Origin: an uncultured Nitrosomonas sp.
Lineage (GTDB): Bacteria; Pseudomonadota; Gammaproteobacteria; Burkholderiales; Nitrosomonadaceae
Assembly (NCBI GenBank): GCA_902826115.1
Contig: CADEDO010000004.1
Location: 19,775 to 83,774 of the forward strand
Reading direction: 5' to 3'
DNA: 64,000 bases
The translations under genes were made by a program, and so were the position numbers. Below the pieces are notes generated by a model. The model was given only the letters and a program-made list of their open reading frames with translations. It ran no database searches and was not told the origin of the DNA. Below, in pieces: positions 1 to 8,764 of the stretch (its first letter is position 1; each line of letters begins with the position of its first letter).

Positions 1-276
1 TTATTTGCATTCTGCGTTTTATGGATGTGCCTGGGTGGATGGCTTGCAATTGCACCGACCGCAACCGGAATTCTTTTTGGAAAGAAACATTATGCGCAGA
101 ATTATGGAGTAGTGTTTACTGCCTATGGTGCAGGTGCGATCCTAGGCACACTGCTATCCGGTAATATCAAGGATATCACCGGAAGCTATTTGGGTGCATT
201 TCCAATCGTTGCGGGCCTAGCAATTCTCGGAATAGTGATTACTGTTTTTGGATTTAAACCGGTAAACAATAAATAA
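1..276 (+). CDS. MFS transporter, OFA (oxalate/formate antiporter-like) family, C-terminal fragment
   Basis: The reading frame is open from the first base and stops at 274-276, so only about 91 C-terminal residues are present. They hold two or three hydrophobic helices separated by a short loop with Lys-Asp-Ile-Thr-Gly. The string GAGAILGTLLSGNIKDITGS is typical of the penultimate helices of OFA-family major facilitator carriers, which exchange small carboxylates across the inner membrane. The substrate cannot be told from this end. The likely start lies outside the window. Confidence 0.7.
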   Translation, partial: LFAFCVLWMCLGGWLAIAPTATGILFGKKHYAQNYGVVFTAYGAGAILGTLLSGNIKDITGSYLGAFPIVAGLAILGIVITVFGFKPVNNK

Positions 277-668
277 TCCGGCTAAAAAGATTAAAACCAT
301 CATAGGTTCGCCTTCATTTGGCATCAGATCCAAATTTAATTCGTCAATTGTGCTTCTTATTGACGATAAATGCAGATCTCATGCGCTCATCATCTTTCAT
401 TCCAGCCAAAAATCTTGATTTAAGAATTCAAACTCGAAATTGACATTTTCTATTTTTTTCAATGATCTACATTAGATACTTCCTGCTAATGTCAGACCTG
501 TTTGCTGTTATTCTTTTATTCATTATGTAAGTTTTCCTACAGAAAATTTAAACCAATTCAATTAATCTACCTAATTCCTATGTTAATAGCATGGAATAAG
601 ATCCATACAGATTTATAATTTGTTTTCTGGGAAACCAGACACTTTTTACAGTGCTCTAATCGACTATT
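277..668. other. AT-rich intergenic region with one weak hairpin
   Basis: No gene is supported here. An 8-bp inverted repeat (TCGTCAAT at 341-348 and ATTGACGA at 359-366, 10-base loop) could end transcription of the upstream transporter, but no T-run follows. The stretch next to the transposase should contain the left end of that insertion sequence; I could not find a matching pair of terminal inverted repeats by eye. Confidence 0.4.
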
Positions 669-1349
669 ATGATAGTTAAAAACCGATACTATTATCGCTC
701 CAGGATCAAAGAAGTGAAATTCAGGCAGATTATTCGCTATTTTGCATTGGATTACACTGCCACTACGACTGCCCAACTGGTTCAGATGTCGATTCGATCC
801 GTCAACTCCATCTATCTCAAAGTCCGGCAACGGATTGCTCAGTTCTGTGAGCAGGAATCGCCTTTAAAAGAAACCACCGTAGTCGATCAATCGTTTCCTG
901 AGGCATTACGAACTCGTGATATAAAAATTCGTGACAATTACGGCAAAACTATCGTTTTTGGAATACTAAAACAGCGCAACAAAGTCTTTACAGAACTGGT
1001 TCCGGTCTGCTCAAAAACAACGCTACAAGCCGTTATTCACGGGCTCATAGCCCCCGATACCGTGATTCATTCGGAAGGATGGCGTGGTTATGATGGATTG
1101 ATTGATGTTGGATTCGGCAAGCATTTTCTGATCCAGCATGGCAATAATCAATTAGCTGATGAAGAATCTCAAAGTGACAACAATATTGAATCATTCTGGC
1201 GCTTTGCCAAGCGCCGCTTGACTAAATTCAATGGCGTACCCGAACACACCTTTTATTTGCACCTCAAAGAAACCGAATTTCGTTTTAACCATCGGCGTGG
1301 CAATCTTTACTACGCCATCCTCAAGATCCTACGATTAAATCCACTTTAA
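669..1349 (+). CDS. IS1595-family (IS1016-like) transposase, possibly decayed
   Basis: The 226-residue product has the ISXO2-like DDE layout: an N-terminal helix-turn-helix part (about 1-65), then VVDQS with the first acidic residue near 72, VFGILK, the IHSEGWRGYDGL block, and the diagnostic NNIESFWRFAKRRLTKFNG block with the last glutamate, then FYLHLKETEFRFNHR. In the family the second catalytic position is normally Asp (tDgW); here it reads SEGW, and the usual YFG after the first Asp is FPE. The length is close to normal for the family. The element therefore looks complete in size but may be inactive. Terminal inverted repeats were not resolved. Confidence 0.8.
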   Translation: MIVKNRYYYRSRIKEVKFRQIIRYFALDYTATTTAQLVQMSIRSVNSIYLKVRQRIAQFCEQESPLKETTVVDQSFPEALRTRDIKIRDNYGKTIVFGILKQRNKVFTELVPVCSKTTLQAVIHGLIAPDTVIHSEGWRGYDGLIDVGFGKHFLIQHGNNQLADEESQSDNNIESFWRFAKRRLTKFNGVPEHTFYLHLKETEFRFNHRRGNLYYAILKILRLNPL

Positions 1350-1534
1350 GTTTGGATAAATGGATTCATAGCAGCCTGAATCCAATAGTCGCAGCGCAGT
1401 AACAGAACGATGACTGGCATAGATGATTATCCAATCACCTTTCCAATCCGACTTATTCATTTAACAAAGAATCTATAATGAATTGGCACCATCACCGCTG
1501 CGGGCTACGTGCTCACGTCGCAGGACATTTTTAA

Positions 1535-2233
1535 CTACCAAGGCACCATTTGCCCGTCAAACGCATAAAACTTACCGGAATCTTCGAATTTCAGGTTGCT
1601 GATCACGCGGCGCATACCGGTAACGCTTTGCTCAGTTGAAATCAATCCGTTGGGACCGCCCATATCGGTTCTGACCCACCCGGGATGTAATAGTACGGCG
1701 GTAATCCGACTGGGACTCAAATCAATCGATAGGCTTTTCATGACGATATTGACGGCTGACTTACTGGAACGATAGATATAACTTCCACCACCGCGGTTAT
1801 CGGCGATGCTGCCCATCTTACTCGTGATGGTAATGATCGTTTTCAGTTGACTTCTCGAGACTTGCTGCTTGAAAGCCTCCACCATTCTCAGCGGCGCCAT
1901 CGTATTGACTTCAAACGCATATGCCCAAGCGGCATAATCGGTTGCTCCGAATGTATCGCCTTGCTCTGGCGGATAAACGCCGGCATTATTGATCAGCAAA
2001 TCTATCGTTTGACTGGACAACGCTTGTGATAACTGCTCAATTTGTTGATGATCGACTACGTTGAGCGGATGCACAGTGATCTGATCCGGATATCGCCCGG
2101 CCAAACGATTCAACGCTTCAGCGCTCGCCGGATTGCGGCAACCCGCGAAAACACGCCATCCATCTTGTGCATACTGGCGCACAAACTCAAGCCCAATGCC
2201 ACGATTGGTTCCGGTAATCAACGTTGTTTTCAT
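1535..2233 (-). CDS. SDR family NAD(P)-dependent oxidoreductase
   Basis: This 232-residue protein is a classical short-chain dehydrogenase/reductase. It has the TGTNRGIG cofactor-binding loop at residues 7-14, NNAG at 82-85, a catalytic serine in the TITSKMGS segment (about 135-142) and the catalytic YRSSK (Tyr154, Lys158). The short length and the HPGWVRTDMGG segment resemble the CsgA/sniffer-like carbonyl reductases. The substrate is unknown. It stands alone, divergent from rlmJ with 221 bp between the starts. Confidence 0.85.
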   Translation of the reverse strand: MKTTLITGTNRGIGLEFVRQYAQDGWRVFAGCRNPASAEALNRLAGRYPDQITVHPLNVVDHQQIEQLSQALSSQTIDLLINNAGVYPPEQGDTFGATDYAAWAYAFEVNTMAPLRMVEAFKQQVSRSQLKTIITITSKMGSIADNRGGGSYIYRSSKSAVNIVMKSLSIDLSPSRITAVLLHPGWVRTDMGGPNGLISTEQSVTGMRRVISNLKFEDSGKFYAFDGQMVPW

Positions 2234-2454
2234 GCATCTCCCTGGTCATCATTAAAAAGCCGCTATTCTAGCGCTTCCTTTTCAGTTGCATCGCTGGTTT
2301 TGTCGATGATTGAGCACCGCTGATGAATCTGTTCAGCCTTTCTCCTACTCACACAGAAAACATCCACTCGGCATCTTTTGTTTTGACTCAACAGCAAAAA
2401 AAACTGGTAGCATCCGTCCGGTCTAAAGACCTATATTGCAAAGAAATTCCATTC

Positions 2455-3306
2455 ATGCTGAGCTACCGACACGCTTTTCACGCAGGTAATCACGCCGACG
2501 TGCTGAAACATCTGATCGAAGTGCAATTACTGCGCCATCTGATGCAAAAAGACAAATCATTCTGGTACATCGACACACATGCCGGCGCCGGTTGCTATGC
2601 GCTGGACAGTGGCTATGCCGCACAAAATGCAGAATACGAGAGCGGCATCGCCCGTTTGTGGGAGCGCGATGATCTACCCGTTGCCATCGCAGATTACCTA
2701 GCACTGGTGAAAACCATCAATGCGGATAAAAAAATCAACCTGTATCCGGGCTCGCCATTGTTTGCAATGCATCTGCTGCGCGCGCAGGATAGATTAAGAT
2801 TGTTCGAGCTGCATCCGACTGACAGTCACATCCTGCAGCAAAACTTTGCCGATGAAGGTGCTCGGGTACAAGTGCAGTGCGCTGACGGATTTGATGCCTT
2901 AAAAGCACTCTTGCCACCACCACCGCGCCGTGCATTGATACTGATCGATCCTCCTTACGAGGACAAACAGGATTATCGTCGCGTCATCTCAGCACTCAAC
3001 GAAGGCCTGAAGCGCTTTGCCAATGGCATCTATGCGATATGGTATCCACAATTACAACGCGCCGAAGCCAAACAATTACCGGAGCAGCTCAAGCGATTGC
3101 CGGTAAAAAGCTGGTTGCATGTTGCGCTCAGCATCCAGGCGCCTGGCATCGGCGGTTTCGGCATGCATGGCAGCGGCATGTTCATCATCAATCCGCCCTG
3201 GACGCTTTATTCGACATTGCAAACGCTCATGCCCTATCTCTTGGCACAGTTGGCGCAGGATGAACACGCAAAATTCACGCTTGAACAATACGAATCCGAC
3301 CTATAA
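2455..3306 (+). CDS. rlmJ: 23S rRNA (adenine(2030)-N6)-methyltransferase RlmJ
   Basis: RlmJ methylates A2030 of 23S rRNA using S-adenosylmethionine. The frame is open from 2323, but the family begins with MLSYRHAFHAGNHADVLKH, which starts at ATG 2455; this gives 283 residues, close to the 280 of E. coli RlmJ. The amino-methyltransferase motif DPPY lies at residues 165-168, preceded by ALILI. The DTHAGAGCY segment near residue 43 is the SAM-binding motif I. The 44 in-frame codons upstream of 2455 do not look like part of the family. Confidence 0.93.
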   Translation: MLSYRHAFHAGNHADVLKHLIEVQLLRHLMQKDKSFWYIDTHAGAGCYALDSGYAAQNAEYESGIARLWERDDLPVAIADYLALVKTINADKKINLYPGSPLFAMHLLRAQDRLRLFELHPTDSHILQQNFADEGARVQVQCADGFDALKALLPPPPRRALILIDPPYEDKQDYRRVISALNEGLKRFANGIYAIWYPQLQRAEAKQLPEQLKRLPVKSWLHVALSIQAPGIGGFGMHGSGMFIINPPWTLYSTLQTLMPYLLAQLAQDEHAKFTLEQYESDL

Positions 3307-3514
3307 TTATTGTTATTTTTTAGCTAAAAAGCTGGCGACGCTGGAAATTTTTTAAGCCATGATGATGATATTTTTGTAAAATATTTTATGTATGCTCATC
3401 TGAGTCTGAACTGAGTCAAAAGTCCCAAACGGCCTATCGCCAACTACCGACTGATTTATTGTGATCACTGTCATATCACCGCTAATGCAACTTTAATCTC
3501 TTTATCGTAAAACC

Positions 3515-5539
3515 ATGATCGAATTCATTGCTACTTTTGCCCGGTGGTCACAACTGACTGCTAATTTAATTCTATTCGGAAGTTGTGTTTTTCTCGCCAT
3601 CATCGCACAACACAAAACTGTATTCGAAGCTCCCTGGGTAGCCCGCCTGGAAAAAGGCTTTCCCTGGATGGCAGGTATCGTTGTGCTAGGCTTAATGGGT
3701 ATTTTGGCCACCACCACCGGTGATGCAACAGGCATAGTGGCTGATACCTGGAATCCCCGCGCATGGCTTGAGATGGTACAGGAAACACGCATTGGCCATA
3801 TCTGGTTAGCCCGTGAATTGCTGGCAGTCATTCTTTTCAGTGTCATTCTGATCATTCGACACCAATATCGAACCCGCTGGCACTATTTCTTATGTGCTGT
3901 AACCGCCTCGCTTCCGCTGATTGCGGGCTCGCTGATCAGTCATTCCGGCGCAGAAGAAATATCGTTCACTTCAGTGGCACCGTACGCGCTGCATATCTTG
4001 CTGGCAGGCGCTTGGTTTGGTGCACTGCCGGCATTTCTATATATCGTGGCCAACAGCCAGCATGCCCCCAATCAAACATCATCACAGGTAACGGTAACCT
4101 ATCTACAAAAATTTTCGACCATCGCTTTGCCCGTCATGTTGCTATTGGCAGCAACCGGTTTATTCGTGGCTGATCGCATGGTTGAAGAGGATTATCATGC
4201 ACTGGTTTCCAGCGCTTATGGCTGGCTGTTGAATGCCAAATTGGCAATATTGGCAATCATCCTGGCGATTGCTTATCAAGTGCGCAACCAATGGCTTCCC
4301 ATGCTTTCCCAAGCAAGTAACACCGAACAGATCAAAACAAGCATTACTCATTTGAGTCAATGGGTTCGCATTGAATTTATGCTGGCGATGGCGCTGGTAT
4401 TGTTGGCTACCATATTGGCCAATACGCTGCCCGCCAAGCATGCCATCATCGATCATTGGCCTTATCCCTTCCGTTTCTCGATTGATGCAGCTTGGGAAGA
4501 ACCGAATGCACAGGCACTGTTCTGGTTAGGCGTTGCGTTATGTATCCTGGCATTGGGCATGATTGGCGCCGGTATCCAATACCACTGGGATAGGAAGAAA
4601 AAAATCCTGGTTCCCGCCATCTTGATGATCACTGCCTGCGCTATTGCCCTGCCCCCTTTTGCCATGGAAGCTTATCCGGAAACTTATCAAAAACCATCCG
4701 TTCCATTTGATGTCATTTCGATATCCAATGGCTCCCAGCTATTTGCAGAACATTGCACCAGCTGTCATGGCCCGCAAGGCAAAGGGGCTGAAGTCATTCT
4801 CGATCCGGAGATAAAAGATCCAACGGATCTGCTGACTGAGCCACACACGGCAAAATATACCGTCGGTAACGTATTTCATTGGCTATCGCATGGAATTTCG
4901 GGAACCAAAATGCCGGGCTTTTCTACAAAATTGTCTGAAGAAGACCGCTGGGATCTCATCAATTACCTCCACGCTTTATCGCGCGGTTTCGATGCACGCT
5001 TGCTGGGTAGTATGATTGTTCCGGAAAACCCGGCAATTGCTTCACCGGTGTTCAATTATTCTGCGAATGATGGTTCCGCTGGCAATTTGAAAGACTTCCG
5101 CCTACAAAAAAATGTCCTGCTGGTGCTGTTTTCCTGGCCGCAATCTCAACAACGCTTACATCAATTGACTGCGGCGTATGATGAAATTCGCGCTCTGAAT
5201 ACAGAAATTTTGGCGGTTCCCAATCGCGAACTGAGTGAACAAGAGTTACAGCAAATCTCGGCTTTTGTTCCTTTTCCAGTGGTGACAGAAGGCTGGACGG
5301 AAATCAAGAACAGCTATTGGCTGTACCGGCGCGTAAGAACCGTGCCGGATTTGAGAGGCAAAGGCATGTTTCCGGGGCACATGGAGTTTATGACCGATCG
5401 CTTCGGATACTTGCGCGCCCGATGGGTTGCTCAATTCGAGGGATTCGGCTGGCAAAGCATCGATGCACTGACACTGCAGTTGACTCAATTGAATCAAGAA
5501 GATGAAATCATGCCGCCGCCCGGTGACCATGCGCACTGA
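3515..5539 (+). CDS. CopD-like membrane protein fused to a class I cytochrome c and a cysteine-less thioredoxin-fold domain
   Basis: The 674-residue protein has three parts. Residues 1 to about 390 carry about nine membrane helices of the CopD/copper-resistance type. A single haem c domain follows, with CTSCH at about 414-418 and an axial Met in GTKMPGF near 465. The last ~160 residues look like a redoxin/SCO-type thioredoxin fold, but the place where WCxxC would sit reads SWPQS, so there is no redox cysteine pair. The end is PPPGDHAH. Such a protein would sit in the inner membrane with its haem in the periplasm, probably in copper handling or electron transfer; the exact role is unknown. It stands alone between rlmJ and the RTX pair. 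Confidence 0.8.
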   Translation: MIEFIATFARWSQLTANLILFGSCVFLAIIAQHKTVFEAPWVARLEKGFPWMAGIVVLGLMGILATTTGDATGIVADTWNPRAWLEMVQETRIGHIWLARELLAVILFSVILIIRHQYRTRWHYFLCAVTASLPLIAGSLISHSGAEEISFTSVAPYALHILLAGAWFGALPAFLYIVANSQHAPNQTSSQVTVTYLQKFSTIALPVMLLLAATGLFVADRMVEEDYHALVSSAYGWLLNAKLAILAIILAIAYQVRNQWLPMLSQASNTEQIKTSITHLSQWVRIEFMLAMALVLLATILANTLPAKHAIIDHWPYPFRFSIDAAWEEPNAQALFWLGVALCILALGMIGAGIQYHWDRKKKILVPAILMITACAIALPPFAMEAYPETYQKPSVPFDVISISNGSQLFAEHCTSCHGPQGKGAEVILDPEIKDPTDLLTEPHTAKYTVGNVFHWLSHGISGTKMPGFSTKLSEEDRWDLINYLHALSRGFDARLLGSMIVPENPAIASPVFNYSANDGSAGNLKDFRLQKNVLLVLFSWPQSQQRLHQLTAAYDEIRALNTEILAVPNRELSEQELQQISAFVPFPVVTEGWTEIKNSYWLYRRVRTVPDLRGKGMFPGHMEFMTDRFGYLRARWVAQFEGFGWQSIDALTLQLTQLNQEDEIMPPPGDHAH

Positions 5540-5569
5540 AATGAAACATGAAACGTTAGGCGATATCAT

Positions 5570-5607
5570 TTTTTATTCACAGGCAGCCTTTTTATTCACA
5601 GGCAGCC
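5570..5607. repeat. Perfect 19-bp tandem duplication
   Basis: The unit TTTTTATTCACAGGCAGCC occurs twice, head to tail, at 5570-5588 and 5589-5607, just after the CopD fusion gene. It is a simple local duplication; no function is evident. The rest of 5540-5758 holds no supported gene. Confidence 0.9.
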
Positions 5608-5758
5608 AACAATATGCTCTACCCATGTAGCGGTATTGCGCAAACTTTCGATCTGTGGTAAAGGTAAAGGCACTACAGCCATTTGAATCTACAGATCACT
5701 TGTTTGGCACATATAGATGAGCAGAATCGACTGCTCGCAACGAGCCTGCGGATAAACA

Positions 5759-6238
5759 ATGATACATTCGAGTTTGCATTCAGGCGCGCACGCCACCGAT
5801 TCCGGTTTTCGCATCGTGAGAGAACTTCCACGCGAGATTGCCTTCGGTCGATCGGTAGCCTATCTGATGAGCAAGCCGGTTTTTGCCAAGGCCCCGTTTG
5901 GGCATATCGCACGAAGCCTAGCAGGACAGGTTAATCGCGGTCATTATGCTTTCGTGTATCGAGAGAACGCCATCGTCGGCTTCGTCGGTTGGGCGCTTGC
6001 GAACGAAGTGCTCGCTGAAGCATGGCTAAATGGCCAACGCGCACTTTCCGGAACGGAAGCTGAAAATGGAGATTGTGTCTTGCTTAATTTCTGGCAAGCC
6101 GAAACACCGCAGGTTTCGCAGTTTATCATTGTCCACATGCGTGAGGTGCTGACGGATGTACGCAGAATCTACGCAAAACGACACTACGCGGACGGACGCA
6201 TCCGTCCAATCCGTCTTAATCTACGATCCAAAGCATAA
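5759..6238 (+). CDS. Toxin-activating lysine acyltransferase (HlyC/RTX-C family), paired with an RTX protein
   Basis: HlyC-type enzymes move a fatty acyl group from acyl-ACP to internal lysines of RTX toxins. Over 159 residues this protein follows HlyC in order: a GRSVAYLMSKP segment near residue 30 (HlyC SWLWASSP), YRENAIVGFVGWA (HlyC TRDNYPVAYCSWA), AEAWLNG, ENGDC, then RRIYAKRHYADGRIRPIRL (HlyC RKKFPDELFRAIRV). At the positions of HlyC His23 and Asp92, both needed for activity in HlyC, a by-eye alignment gives Phe or Ala and Asn or Phe. It may belong to a subfamily with other catalytic residues. It lies 75 bp upstream of the RTX gene in the same direction, the usual C-A order. The ATG at 5759 has no good ribosome-binding site, so the start is uncertain. 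Confidence 0.75.
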   Translation: MIHSSLHSGAHATDSGFRIVRELPREIAFGRSVAYLMSKPVFAKAPFGHIARSLAGQVNRGHYAFVYRENAIVGFVGWALANEVLAEAWLNGQRALSGTEAENGDCVLLNFWQAETPQVSQFIIVHMREVLTDVRRIYAKRHYADGRIRPIRLNLRSKA

Positions 6239-6313
6239 AAAGGAGGCTAATAACCAAGACTGAGCAAATATCCCAATAATCCATTGACTCAACGTATTTC
6301 AAAGGAGATGAAT

Positions 6314-8167
6314 ATGTCCAATATTGACGCCTCTACTTCAACCGAAGCCGTTAACATCACCCTCGTTAGTGATCAATTTGCGTTTAGCACCCGAGATGGC
6401 GGTGGAAATAATAGCGCAACGCAATACTCTTGGCTCACCACCGGTGGCGATGATGTGCAGACAACCGGAAGCGGCATAGATTTCAACAATAATCCGGCAA
6501 CTGCAGGCTCTGTCAATCTTATCGAAATCGATTTATCAAATAACAATTTCGCTGCTCCGGATGTCACCATCGATTTCATCACCAATCAGACCGGCGGTGG
6601 CGCAGTTTCCCCGGCTCGCATGGCGGAGATCACCGCTGGTGCAAACTCTTTCTTCGATGAACTGATGTCGTTCAACGACACAATGCTCGGCAGCAATTTC
6701 AACGACACCTTCAAGGCCGGAGGCGGGGATGACACGCTATCGATGGGCGGTGGTGACGACAGCGCCTTTGGTGGCGACGGTAACGATGCCATTAATGGCG
6801 ATGCTGGCAACGACAGCCTGAATGGCGATGGTGGCGATGATACGCTCAACGGTGGTGACGGCAACGACCGGCTCAATGGCGGTATTGGGCTCGATACCAT
6901 GAACGGCGGACTCGGCAATGACGTGTATGTGGTGGACAACATCGGTGACTCGGCAGCCGAGGTAGCCGGCGGCATTGATTTGGTTGAATCGAGCGTTACC
7001 CACACACTGAGCGTCAACCTGGAGAATTTGACGCTCACAGGAACTGGCACAATCAACGGTACTGGCAATGATTCCCACGCCAACATCATTAACGGTAACA
7101 GCGCCAGCAACACGCTATCCGGTCTTGGTAACAATGACACATTGAACGGCAACGCTGGCAATGACCGCTTGGATGGCGGTACCGGCGCCGACAACATGAC
7201 CGGCGGAACGGGGAACGACACTTTCATCGTGGACAATGTCGGCGATATTACTACGGAAGCTGCTGGCGGAGGCACAGATCTCGTGCAGTCGAGCATCACT
7301 CGTGCGCTGACCAACATTAATCTGGAGAACCTGACGCTCACTGGCGCTGCTGCAATCAACGGTACAGGCAATGCGGTTGCCAACATCATCCTCGGAAACA
7401 GCGCCAATAATACGCTGTCGGGGCTTGGCGGCAATGACACCCTGAACGGCAATGCTGGCAATGATATTCTGAACGGAGGCACTGGAGCCGACAACATGAC
7501 CGGTGGAGCAGGAAACGACACTTTTATCGTGGACAATGTAGGCGACATTACTACGGAAGCTGCTGGTGCTGGTAGCGGCATCGATCTGGTCGAATCCAGC
7601 GTTACCCGATCGCTGACCAACGTCAACTTGGAGAACCTGACACTGACCGGTGGCGCAGCAATCAGCGGCACGGGTAATGTTAATGCCAATATTATCCTCG
7701 GTAACGGTGCCAACAATACGCTGACCGGACTAGGGGGCAATGACACGCTCAATAGTGGTGCCGGAGTCGACACGCTGATCGGTGGCGCAGGAGGAGATAA
7801 CCTGATTGGTGGAGCGGGCGGTGACAATTTCATCTACAACGCCGTTACCGACTCAGGGCCTGCCGCAGCACAGAGGGATATCATCAACGGATTTGACGTC
7901 CCTGGAGCGGGAGCCGGCGATTTGCTCAACCTCACAGCAATCGATGCCATCGCCGGAGGTGCTGATAATCCGTTTGTATTCCTCGGCGTGATCCAGAATC
8001 CATTCCCGCCAGCAACTGCGGCAGGTTCGCTGTGGTTACGTAACGAAGCCGGCGATACGGTCGTATATGGAAATATCGATGGCGATAATGCTCCGGAAAT
8101 TGCCATTCGTATCGCCGATGGCGCGGTTTTGCCAGGTGCTTACAGTGCGCTGGACTTCGCGCTCTAG
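6314..8167 (+). CDS. RTX calcium-binding repeat protein, type I secretion substrate
   Basis: The ATG at 6314 is preceded by AAGGAG (6302-6307) at a spacing of 6, so it is preferred over the in-frame TTG at 6284; the product has 617 residues. The first ~110 residues are unrecognised. From about residue 130 there are many GGxGxDxLx nonapeptides of the calcium beta-roll, followed by about three longer modules of ~101 residues, each with VDNVGD, an E/QSS(V/I)TR-type segment, NLENLTLTG and a run of nonapeptides. The C-terminus (DIINGFD to ALDFAL) resembles the serralysin-type secretion signal region. The protein should be exported in one step by a type I system, none of which is in this window, and may be acylated by the upstream enzyme. 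No toxin, protease or lipase domain was recognised. Confidence 0.88.
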   Translation: MSNIDASTSTEAVNITLVSDQFAFSTRDGGGNNSATQYSWLTTGGDDVQTTGSGIDFNNNPATAGSVNLIEIDLSNNNFAAPDVTIDFITNQTGGGAVSPARMAEITAGANSFFDELMSFNDTMLGSNFNDTFKAGGGDDTLSMGGGDDSAFGGDGNDAINGDAGNDSLNGDGGDDTLNGGDGNDRLNGGIGLDTMNGGLGNDVYVVDNIGDSAAEVAGGIDLVESSVTHTLSVNLENLTLTGTGTINGTGNDSHANIINGNSASNTLSGLGNNDTLNGNAGNDRLDGGTGADNMTGGTGNDTFIVDNVGDITTEAAGGGTDLVQSSITRALTNINLENLTLTGAAAINGTGNAVANIILGNSANNTLSGLGGNDTLNGNAGNDILNGGTGADNMTGGAGNDTFIVDNVGDITTEAAGAGSGIDLVESSVTRSLTNVNLENLTLTGGAAISGTGNVNANIILGNGANNTLTGLGGNDTLNSGAGVDTLIGGAGGDNLIGGAGGDNFIYNAVTDSGPAAAQRDIINGFDVPGAGAGDLLNLTAIDAIAGGADNPFVFLGVIQNPFPPATAAGSLWLRNEAGDTVVYGNIDGDNAPEIAIRIADGAVLPGAYSALDFAL

Positions 8168-8314
8168 CGTCCTATATGACTGATGATCGCTGAGGTGTGG
8201 ACGACACTGAGAATGCAATTAATCATGTGGGTAGTTAGCAATAACAGATCTCGGCATGACCGATTCTCATCGCCCAATGACCGAAGCGATCAAATCATTC
8301 TGCAATCTTGATAA

Positions 8315-8349
8315 AAAGAAGCGCTTATAGACAGCAAAAGCGCTTCTTT
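8315..8349 (+). terminator. Probable terminator of the RTX gene
   Basis: A 12-bp perfect inverted repeat, AAAGAAGCGCTT (8315-8326) and AAGCGCTTCTTT (8338-8349), with an 11-base loop. The stem ends in TTCTTT but no long T-run follows, so it may act in both directions. It sits about 150 bp after the RTX stop codon. Confidence 0.6.
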
Positions 8350-8522
8350 CAGGTCTTGCTTTATTAATACAATCACTAAACAAGAAAGAATTATCCGACA
8401 TGAAGATGACAACCATCGGAATTGATTCGGCACAGCAATCCAATCCGGCCAGGCAACTTAAATATCTTGTATAAATCGCTGTCACTAAGGTATAGTTCGC
8501 ACTTTGCCATTTGTGTCCAAGC

Positions 8523-8717
8523 AGGAGAGCGCGCTGTTTTTTAAGTGCCGCCGAAGGCGTAACCCCCCCGGAATCGCTCAGGCATGGTTCAAGTCTATCT
8601 TGTTCCTTATGAACCGCTTGTGACAGGCAATCTGGAGAGCGCTGAGCATTTTTTCGGCCACCGAAGGGGCACGCGGATTTCAATCCGTAAATCTCTCAGG
8701 TAAAAAGGACAGAGGGG
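8523..8717 (+). promoter_or_regulatory. Tandem glycine riboswitch upstream of gcvT
   Basis: Two consecutive glycine aptamers are readable. The first starts with GGAGAGCGC at 8523, has GCCGCCGAAGG near 8547-8557 and closes with CGCTCAGGC near 8575-8583. The second starts with GGAGAGCGC at about 8634, has GCCACCGAAGGGGC near 8657-8670 and closes with CTCTCAGGTAAAAAGGACAGAGGGG (8694-8717; key pieces TCTCAGG and GGACAGAGG). Both GGAGAG openings, both CCGAAGG pieces and both CUCAGG closings are conserved marks of the class. A terminator follows directly, so glycine binding most likely allows read-through into the glycine cleavage genes. Confidence 0.95.
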
Positions 8718-8720
8718 TGA

Positions 8721-8746
8721 AGTCATTAAGATAATGACTCTTTTTT
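8721..8746 (+). terminator. Riboswitch expression-platform terminator
   Basis: AGTCATTA (8721-8728) and TAATGACT (8732-8739) form an 8-bp stem with a 3-base loop, followed at once by CTTTTTT. It starts four bases after the second glycine aptamer and ends 19 bases before the gcvT start codon, the position expected for a transcriptional on-switch. Confidence 0.82.
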
Positions 8747-8764
8747 ATTTCCGGGAGAAAAACC

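Noticed and set aside
2323..2454. N-terminal extension of RlmJ
   Set aside because: The 44 extra residues are not part of the family, whose start matches ATG 2455.
6586..7833. A 415-codon open frame on the minus strand, opposite the RTX gene
   Set aside because: It is the mirror of the Gly/Asp/Asn-rich repeats, gives a low-complexity Pro/Ser/Leu protein and has no supported start; the RTX frame explains the region.
8267..8683. A 138-codon minus-strand open frame
   Set aside because: It overlaps the glycine riboswitch and a terminator hairpin and resembles no protein.
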